A stretch of DNA of 64,000 nucleotides from DASRHY01 sp035650275 (GTDB lineage Bacteria > Actinomycetota > Actinomycetes > Propionibacteriales > Kribbellaceae): positions 1 to 64,000 of the forward strand of contig DASRHY010000067.1 of assembly GCA_035650275.1 (NCBI GenBank). Direction: 5' to 3'. The position numbers and the translations under genes are program-made. The notes below the pieces were generated by a model. It was not told where the DNA came from. It searched no databases and worked only from the letters and a program-made list of their open reading frames with translations. Of this stretch, positions 58,857-64,000 are shown in pieces (position 1 is the stretch's first letter; each line of letters opens with the position of its first letter).

Positions 58857-60023
58857 GTGAGCTGGATCGGATACGTCGCGCGCAGGTACGGCGTCGACGT
58901 GCTGATCGCGCTCCTGGCGATCGCAGCCATGGTCGAACTCGTGGTCCGACGCGACGCCCCGGACGCGCCGCGCACGACACTGTTGTTCACCATGCCGGCG
59001 ATCGCGATCATGGTGCTCCTGCTCTTCGCGCGTCGGCGGTTTCCCTTCGCCGCTCCGACGGCGTACTGGCTGCTGGCGACGGCCCTCTCGTTCGTCGACG
59101 GACGGCTGGTCCCGTTCACGAAAGGCGTCTTCGCCCTCGGGATGGCCGCTGCGTTCCTGCTCGGGAACCTGCGCGACGCCCTGCTGGCGCGGCTTGGGCT
59201 GGCCATCGTTCTCGGCAGTGCGGCGATCGTGGTCTACAACATCCCCGGACGTTCGGCCAGCGAGCTCGTCTTCATGCCACTCCTGTTCGGCATCTGCTGG
59301 CTCGCGGGCTTTGTCTTGCAGGAGCGTGCCGCGCAGGCCGAGGCGGCAGAACAACGCGCTACCTACGCAGAGCAGCAGCGCGAGGCAGTGGCACGCATCG
59401 CGGTGGCGGAGGAGCGAGCGCGCATCGCGCGCGAGCTGCACGACATCGTCGCCCACGCCGTCAGCGTGATGGTGCTCCAGGTCGGCGCCGTCCGGCACGG
59501 GCTCCCGGAAACGCTTGCCGAGGACAAGGATGCCCTTACCCGCGTCGAGCAAGCCGGCCGCACAGCGCTCACCGAGATGCGCCGGCTGCTCGGAGCGATG
59601 CGCCGCAACGGCGACGGCCTCGAACTCGCGCCCCAGCCCGGCCTCGACGCCCTGGACTCACTCCTGGAAGACGTCGGCCGCGCCGGACTTCCAGTCCGGC
59701 TCCATGTCGACGGCGACCCCCTCCCGCTCCCGCGCGCGATCGACCTCTCCGCCTATCGGATCGTGCAAGAGGGCCTCACCAACTCCCTCAAGCATGCCCG
59801 CGCCAGCCACGCCGACGTGACCGTCCGCTATCGCGCCGACGAACTCGAGGTCGAAGTCCTCGACGACGGCGCAGGCACCGCGACGAGCGACGGCCTCGGC
59901 CATGGTCTCGTCGGCATCCGCGAACGCGTCAAGATCTACGGCGGCCAGATGAACGCACGAACCGCACCCACAGGGGGCTTCATCCTCAGCGCCCGCCTCC
60001 CCCTCGACCGCTATCAGTCATGA
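58857..60023 (+). CDS. LuxR-system sensor histidine kinase
   Basis: A 388-residue kinase. It has an N-terminal membrane domain of four to five hydrophobic segments (about 12-160), a coiled-coil (about 163-185), a HisKA_3 domain with the phospho-acceptor His in RIARELHDIVAHAVSVMVLQ, and an HATPase domain with DLSAYRIVQEGLTNSLKHA and DGLGHGLVGIRERV. It belongs to the NarL/DesK-like group with no large extracellular sensor, so it may sense membrane state. The start is GTG 58857. It overlaps the response regulator by ATGA. Confidence 0.92.
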   Translation: MSWIGYVARRYGVDVLIALLAIAAMVELVVRRDAPDAPRTTLLFTMPAIAIMVLLLFARRRFPFAAPTAYWLLATALSFVDGRLVPFTKGVFALGMAAAFLLGNLRDALLARLGLAIVLGSAAIVVYNIPGRSASELVFMPLLFGICWLAGFVLQERAAQAEAAEQRATYAEQQREAVARIAVAEERARIARELHDIVAHAVSVMVLQVGAVRHGLPETLAEDKDALTRVEQAGRTALTEMRRLLGAMRRNGDGLELAPQPGLDALDSLLEDVGRAGLPVRLHVDGDPLPLPRAIDLSAYRIVQEGLTNSLKHARASHADVTVRYRADELEVEVLDDGAGTATSDGLGHGLVGIRERVKIYGGQMNARTAPTGGFILSARLPLDRYQS

Positions 60024-60709
60024 GCATCCGCGTCCTCGTCGCCGACGACCAGTCGATGGTCCGCGCGGGCTTTCGGATGCTGCTCGCCGGCGAGCCCGAC
60101 ATCGAGGTCGTTGCCGAGGCGAGCAACGGGCTCGAAGCGGTCGACAAGGCCGCCCGCTCCCGACCCACTGTCGTCCTGATGGACATCCGCATGCCCGAGC
60201 TCGACGGGCTCCAGGCCACACGGCGGATCCTCGCCGCCGACGACACGGCCCGGATCCTGATCCTGACCACGTTCGACCTCGACGAATACGTGTACGAGGC
60301 GCTGCGCGCCGGCGCCAGCGGGTTCGTGCTCAAGGATGACCCACCCGAACAGCTCCTCGCCGCAGTCCGCATCGTCGCCGGCGGAGAGGCACTGCTTTCC
60401 CCCGCCATCACAAAACGCGTGATCAAACAGTTCACGCGCATTCCACGTCCCTCGCCTCCGAGACAGCTCGACGATCTCAGTGAACGTGAGCTCGAAGTGT
60501 TTCGCCTGGTCGCCCGCGGGCTCTCGAACGCGGAGATCGCACAAGAGCTCTACATCAGCGACACGACCGTCAAGACACACATCACTCACATCCTCCAAAA
60601 GCTCAACCTCCGCGACCGCGTGCAGGCAGTCGTGCTCGCCTACCAGTCCGGGCACTTCGACAGCGACGCGCGACCGCCAGGCAATCGCGACGAGCGACCG
60701 GCTCGCTGA
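60020..60709 (+). CDS. LuxR/NarL family response regulator
   Basis: A 229-residue regulator. The receiver domain has the acidic pair in VLVADDQSMVRAG, the phosphoacceptor in VVLMDIRMPELDG and Lys in GFVLKDD. A LuxR-type helix-turn-helix follows (LSERELEVFRLVARGLSNAEIAQELYISDTTVKTHITHILQKL). The start overlaps the kinase stop by ATGA. Its target is unknown. Confidence 0.93.
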   Translation: MSIRVLVADDQSMVRAGFRMLLAGEPDIEVVAEASNGLEAVDKAARSRPTVVLMDIRMPELDGLQATRRILAADDTARILILTTFDLDEYVYEALRAGASGFVLKDDPPEQLLAAVRIVAGGEALLSPAITKRVIKQFTRIPRPSPPRQLDDLSERELEVFRLVARGLSNAEIAQELYISDTTVKTHITHILQKLNLRDRVQAVVLAYQSGHFDSDARPPGNRDERPAR

Positions 60710-60723
60710 CGCTCCGGCCCGGC

Positions 60724-61299
60724 CTACGTGCCGAGGATCAAGCGGAGTGTCACCCCGGCGAATATGAGCGAGGAGCTCCTGATCATCCAGCGGCGGTAGT
60801 CTGCGATGCGACCCGCCTGGAGCATCATCACGGCCGTCCAGGTCGTGATGAGCCAGCCCAGCGCCAGCGACATGAAGCCGAATGAGGCAATCGGCCCACC
60901 GTGGGCCGTCCGGGCGAGCGCAAGGCCGGCGATCGCGGCGGTTGTGCTACCGGCGAGGTAAACGCCACTGAGGGCCCGATACGTGCGCGTGCATCGACAG
61001 CGGTGTCGAGCGGCGTACTGGAACGGGCCTGTTGACAAGGCGAGCATCGCACCCGTGACGTGGAGGCCGAGGACAAGCTCACGATGAAGGTAGAAGTCCC
61101 GCTGATCTGGAAGGTAGGTCGCTGGGTTGAACTGCGCGTAGTGCGAGACCAGGGCATCGACGGTGAGCGAGAGGATCGTGATCAAGGCCCAACCGGCCCG
61201 CGACATGCGGCTGGCCGGCGGGGTGCGCTTCAGGAGGATGTCTCGCTGACGAAGGCGCAGTGGAAGGTCGCTGGTCACCTGGTTGCTCCGCTCAGCCAT
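60724..61299 (-). CDS. DUF2306 membrane protein (short C-terminus)
   Basis: A 191-residue protein with four hydrophobic segments (about 36-52, 75-95, 115-131 and 142-163). It has the DUF2306 motif YRALSGVYLAGSTTAAIAGLALAR with the final ADYRRWMIRSSSLIFAGVTLRLIL. The family usually continues some 20-40 residues after this point; here it stops at GT, so it is slightly shortened. ATG 61297-61299 or ATG 61206 could start it. It converges on the response regulator gene. Confidence 0.75.
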   Translation of the reverse strand: MAERSNQVTSDLPLRLRQRDILLKRTPPASRMSRAGWALITILSLTVDALVSHYAQFNPATYLPDQRDFYLHRELVLGLHVTGAMLALSTGPFQYAARHRCRCTRTYRALSGVYLAGSTTAAIAGLALARTAHGGPIASFGFMSLALGWLITTWTAVMMLQAGRIADYRRWMIRSSSLIFAGVTLRLILGT

Positions 61300-61685
61300 T
61301 GGGTCTTCACCGCCACGATGAGTGCCTGCATGTCGTCGTGGGTCTCTGTTGGTGGACGCTGGTAGGTGTCGGTCTCACCGTGAACAGCGGCGGCGAAGGA
61401 CTTCAGTTCCTCGTGAACGGTCACGGCCTGTCCCCTCTGTCCTCGGCCCGGGTGGCGACAAGCGCCCGGAACGACTGCGGATCTCTGATGCCCCACCAGC
61501 CTCGGCGGGATCGCGGTTCCGCACATCGTCAGCAGGTCGTGTTCGAGCTCGGCCCCGCCGACGATTCTCGGCTCCTCCTTCGGTAGGAGGCGGTGCAGGA
61601 TCCACGACGTACAGTGAGCGCACCGGGGGACCGACAGTCCGATCTCGGAGAGTCCCCGCTGCACGGACGACATGGCGGTGGTCAT
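61275..61685 (-). CDS. Possible small protein with Cys pair (doubtful)
   Basis: A 136-codon frame starting MTTAMSSVQRGLSEIGLSVPRCAHC just after the stop of the gene at 61699 and ending 25 bases inside the DUF2306 gene. It has CAHC and MCGTAIPP motifs but no family I recognise. Its placement between two same-strand genes makes it plausible; the overlap with DUF2306 and low-complexity content argue against. Confidence 0.3.
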   Translation of the reverse strand: MTTAMSSVQRGLSEIGLSVPRCAHCTSWILHRLLPKEEPRIVGGAELEHDLLTMCGTAIPPRLVGHQRSAVVPGACRHPGRGQRGQAVTVHEELKSFAAAVHGETDTYQRPPTETHDDMQALIVAVKTQWLSGATR

Positions 61686-61698
61686 GGTCGTGCTCGTT

Positions 61699-61980
61699 TC
61701 AGACTCGGATGATGCGTACGTCCGCGCCCGCCTGCATGAGCCGCCGGGTGACCGCGGCTGCGGCATCGTCTGCGTCCTGGCCGGGGCGGAGCGTGACGCG
61801 GATGCCGTCGGGCGTTCTCTCCGCCGCGCTGACGGCGCGATCGAGAACGAGCGCGGCCAGGACATGCGACTCGTCGCTGGTGGAGACGAGGATCGTGTGC
61901 GCATCCTCCGCGCTCGACTGCCCGATTGAGTCGTGGTCGGCGCGTGGGGGTGCTTCGGTCCGTGGATGTGAGATCTCCAT
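61699..61980 (-). CDS. Small hypothetical protein
   Basis: A 93-residue acidic protein. It starts MEISHPRTEAPP; the body AHTILVSTSDESHVLAALVLDRAVSAAERTPDGIRVTLRPGQDADDAAAAVTRRLMQAGADVRIIRV forms a plausible beta-alpha-beta unit resembling the C-terminal regulatory tails of ABC ATPases, but that similarity is weak. ATG 61978-61980 follows GGAGG. It is probably the first gene of a short leftward unit with the DUF2306 gene. Confidence 0.55.
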   Translation of the reverse strand: MEISHPRTEAPPRADHDSIGQSSAEDAHTILVSTSDESHVLAALVLDRAVSAAERTPDGIRVTLRPGQDADDAAAAVTRRLMQAGADVRIIRV

Positions 61981-62142
61981 GACGATCCTCCGTCCTGGAT
62001 GTTGCTTGGCCTGCCCAGCGTGGTTCGGGAGGTGGCCGCCTCGCATTTGGGACTACCCCCAAGACGTCCCCCAGTGTTTTGCGCCCCCGTCGTCCGTTGC
62101 CCCCTGCGTGGGGCCGGTGTTTGACTGTTTGCGAGACGCGCG

Positions 62143-64000
62143 ATGGATCTTCCTACCGGCACGGTCACCTTCTTGTTCACCGACGTCGAGGGCTCGACGC
62201 GGCTGGTGAAGGTGCTGGGAGCGGCCCGCTACGGCGAGGTGCTGCACGCTCATCGGCGACTGCTCCGCGACGCTTTTCGCGACGCCGGCGGGATCGAGGT
62301 CGACACTCAGGGGGACGGCTTCTTCGTTGCCTTCCGGAGCGCGAGCGAGGCGGTGCGGGCAGCGGCCGGCGCACAGCGCGCGCTCGCCGAGCATCGCTGG
62401 CCCGAGGCTGCTTACGTGCGTGTGCGGATGGGGGTCCACACAGGCGAGGCGGCGGTGGTCGATGAGGGCTACCGCGGTCTCGCTGTCCACCGGGCCGCCC
62501 GCATCTGCGCGTCGGCGCACGGAGGCCAGGTCCTCGTCTCGGCCACCACGCGGGACCTCATCGAGCCCGACCTGCCGCCCGACGTTCGCCTGCGCGAGCT
62601 CGGCCTCGTCCAGCTGCGGGACATCGACAGCCCGGAGCGGCTGTTCCAGGTCGTGGTCGATGGGCTGCCGGATGCTTTCCCGCCGCCCAGGGCGCCGGCG
62701 CCGCAAGCGGTGCCCGCTTACGCGGCTGATCTGCTCGAGCGCGAGGCCGAGCTGGCCGCACTCGACGCATTGATCGCCGCCGCCTCGGCCGGGGGCAGGC
62801 TGCTCGCGATCGAGGGCCCGGCCGGGATCGGTAAGACCCGTCTGTTGGCCGAGGCGCGCCGGCGCGCGCGAATGTCCGGGATGCGGGTGCTCGCTGCGCG
62901 CGGCTCCGAGCTCGAGTACGAGTTCTCCTACGGGGTCGTGCGCCAGCTCTTCGAGCCGCTCCTGGCCTCCGTGTCGCGGGAGGACCGCGCCGAGCTGCTC
63001 GCCGGTGCGGCCGAGCTGGCGTCCCCGATCTTCGACCCCGCCCAGCTCGGCGCCGAAGCAGATGCGGACTCGTCGCTGGCGATGCTCCACGGGCTGTTCT
63101 GGTTGACGGCGAACCTCACCGCCAGCCGCCCTGTTCTCCTCGCGATCGACGACCTGCACTGGTGCGACCCGTCCTCGCTGCGTGGCCTTGCCTACCTGCT
63201 GCCGCGAATGGAAGGGCTCTCTCTCCTCACCGTCGTCGGCCTTCGTCCCGCCGAGCCTGGGGCGGACCTCGCACTCTTGCGTCGGATCACGACCGATCCG
63301 CTGGCGACCGTGGTGAGGCCTGGTGCCCTCAGCGCGGAGGCCACCGGGGAGTTGATGCGCCAGGTGTTCTCGACCAAGGTCGAGGCCGCGTTCCGGGCCG
63401 CCCTTCACGAGGTCAGTGGCGGCAACCCGCTGCTCGTCCGCGAGCTCGCGAACGCAGTCGCCGCCGAGGGCGTTGATCCAACGGCCGCGAACGCTCCCCG
63501 GCTCACCGACCTCGGTGGACGCGCAGTCTCGCGAGCTGTCTCCCTCCGCCTCTCCACGCTGTCGCCGGAGGCGACGAGGCTGGCGCAGGCGGTCGCGATC
63601 CTCGGCGAGGGCGCCGACCCGCGGTACGCCGCCGCCCTCGCAGGGCTCGACGAGGCGTCCGCCGCCGACGCTGCCGTCGACCTGGAACGGGTCGAGATCT
63701 TCCGGCGCGATGTTGCGTACACATTCGTCCATCCGGTCGTTGGCTCCGCGGTCCACGCGGAGCTGGCCGCGGTCGAGAAGGGTCGAGGCCACCGTCAAGC
63801 GGCCGACCTGCTCACGAAGGCGGGAGCCGAGCCCGAACGGATCGCCGCGCACCTCCTCCTCGCAACGCCGAGAGGCGACGAGTGGGCCGTGCGCGCGTTG
63901 CGTGCCGCCGCTCGGTCGGCGATCGCGCGCGGCGTCCCGGACAGTGCCGTCGCCTACCTTCGCCGGGCACTCGACGAGCCTTCAGGCGAGCAGACCGCCG
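62143..64000 (+). CDS. Class III cyclase/AAA ATPase regulator (runs off the end)
   Basis: At least 619 residues, open at the window end. The N-terminal class III nucleotide cyclase homology domain (about 5-175) has FLFTDVEGSTRL with metal-binding Asp14 and VDTQGDGFFVAF with Asp58. At the transition-state position the usual Asn is His116 (GLAVHRAARI), as in many fused members whose activity is unproven. An AAA/STAND ATPase follows with Walker A GPAGIGKTRL (about 225-234) and Walker B VLLAIDDLHWCD (about 331-342), then helices leading to TPR-like repeats. ATG 62143 is used. Related actinobacterial proteins end in long TPR or LuxR-type tails. Confidence 0.85.
   Translation, partial: MDLPTGTVTFLFTDVEGSTRLVKVLGAARYGEVLHAHRRLLRDAFRDAGGIEVDTQGDGFFVAFRSASEAVRAAAGAQRALAEHRWPEAAYVRVRMGVHTGEAAVVDEGYRGLAVHRAARICASAHGGQVLVSATTRDLIEPDLPPDVRLRELGLVQLRDIDSPERLFQVVVDGLPDAFPPPRAPAPQAVPAYAADLLEREAELAALDALIAAASAGGRLLAIEGPAGIGKTRLLAEARRRARMSGMRVLAARGSELEYEFSYGVVRQLFEPLLASVSREDRAELLAGAAELASPIFDPAQLGAEADADSSLAMLHGLFWLTANLTASRPVLLAIDDLHWCDPSSLRGLAYLLPRMEGLSLLTVVGLRPAEPGADLALLRRITTDPLATVVRPGALSAEATGELMRQVFSTKVEAAFRAALHEVSGGNPLLVRELANAVAAEGVDPTAANAPRLTDLGGRAVSRAVSLRLSTLSPEATRLAQAVAILGEGADPRYAAALAGLDEASAADAAVDLERVEIFRRDVAYTFVHPVVGSAVHAELAAVEKGRGHRQAADLLTKAGAEPERIAAHLLLATPRGDEWAVRALRAAARSAIARGVPDSAVAYLRRALDEPSGEQTA

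Noticed and set aside
62053..63852. A 599-codon minus-strand frame
   Set aside because: It is antisense to the class III cyclase/AAA gene, whose motifs are unmistakable; the antisense product is Arg/Gly/Glu-rich noise.
1..64000. CRISPR arrays, rRNA genes, complete insertion sequences or replication origins
   Set aside because: No regularly spaced direct repeats, rRNA segments, intact transposase with inverted repeats or DnaA-box clusters were seen.

Overview
The window looks like chromosomal DNA of a high-GC actinomycete. The evidence is the strong G/C third-position bias, frequent GTG starts, ATGA/GTGA gene overlaps, a SARP/AfsR-type regulator, a CGNR zinc-finger protein, a DUF6221 protein, a class F sortase and Tat-exported oxidoreductases. 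A Kribbella- or Nocardioides-like host would fit, but no rRNA or species marker is present, so the genus is not established. No rRNA, intact tRNA, CRISPR array or complete insertion sequence was found.
Layout. 1-4.9 kb: small detoxification and stress genes (a DUF1579-like protein, a decayed and an intact RibD/DHFR-fold gene, a MOSC protein, and an AhpD-like gene divergent from a CGNR protein, DoxX). 5-8 kb: an ECF sigma/anti-sigma pair beside a secreted SBBP/FN3 protein; the sigma operon and the secreted-protein gene share a near-identical promoter. 8-14.6 kb: an SDR/MerR pair, then a 910-residue SARP regulator divergent from a monooxygenase-thioesterase-OsmC-hydrolase cluster. 14.6-15.8 kb: a junk-like segment with a decayed transposase tail, a DUF6221 gene and a 3' fragment of a tRNA-Thr(CGT), probably the edge of an old integrative element. 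15.9-31 kb: YciI, RidA and SnoaL proteins, an ABC/TetR operon with a large palindrome, a TetR/membrane pair with twin operators, DUF305 and LVIVD proteins, an RTX protein, a Tat cyclase-family hydrolase and several broken genes. 30.9-36.2 kb: asparagine synthetase and an SGNH hydrolase between two AraC paralogues, one of them frameshifted.
36.2-47.3 kb is a catabolic island. A four-gene leftward operon (HpaB monooxygenase, flavin reductase, LigB-type ring-cleavage dioxygenase, and an alpha/beta hydrolase fused to a GNAT acetyltransferase) is divergent from a GntR regulator. It is followed by a TctC-TctB-TctA-USP carboxylate uptake operon divergent from a CitA/CitB-type two-component system. 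Together these suggest uptake and meta-cleavage of a phenolic acid. 47.3-50.3 kb is a DtxR-multicopper oxidase-ZIP metal operon with a palindromic operator. 50.3-55.9 kb holds a TMEM175-family protein, a DUF4142-sortase F fusion, a methyltransferase, and a two-gene module of a membrane pentapeptide-repeat protein and a nucleotide-hydrolase/TIR-like protein. This module is the best candidate for an undescribed system. 56-64 kb: a zinc-type dehydrogenase, a GH109-like Tat protein, a LuxR-type two-component system, a DUF2306 protein and a class III cyclase/AAA regulator that runs off the end.
At least four loci are broken by what looks like a single missing base, and one more gene has several lesions. 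Real decay and sequencing deletions cannot be told apart from the sequence alone.
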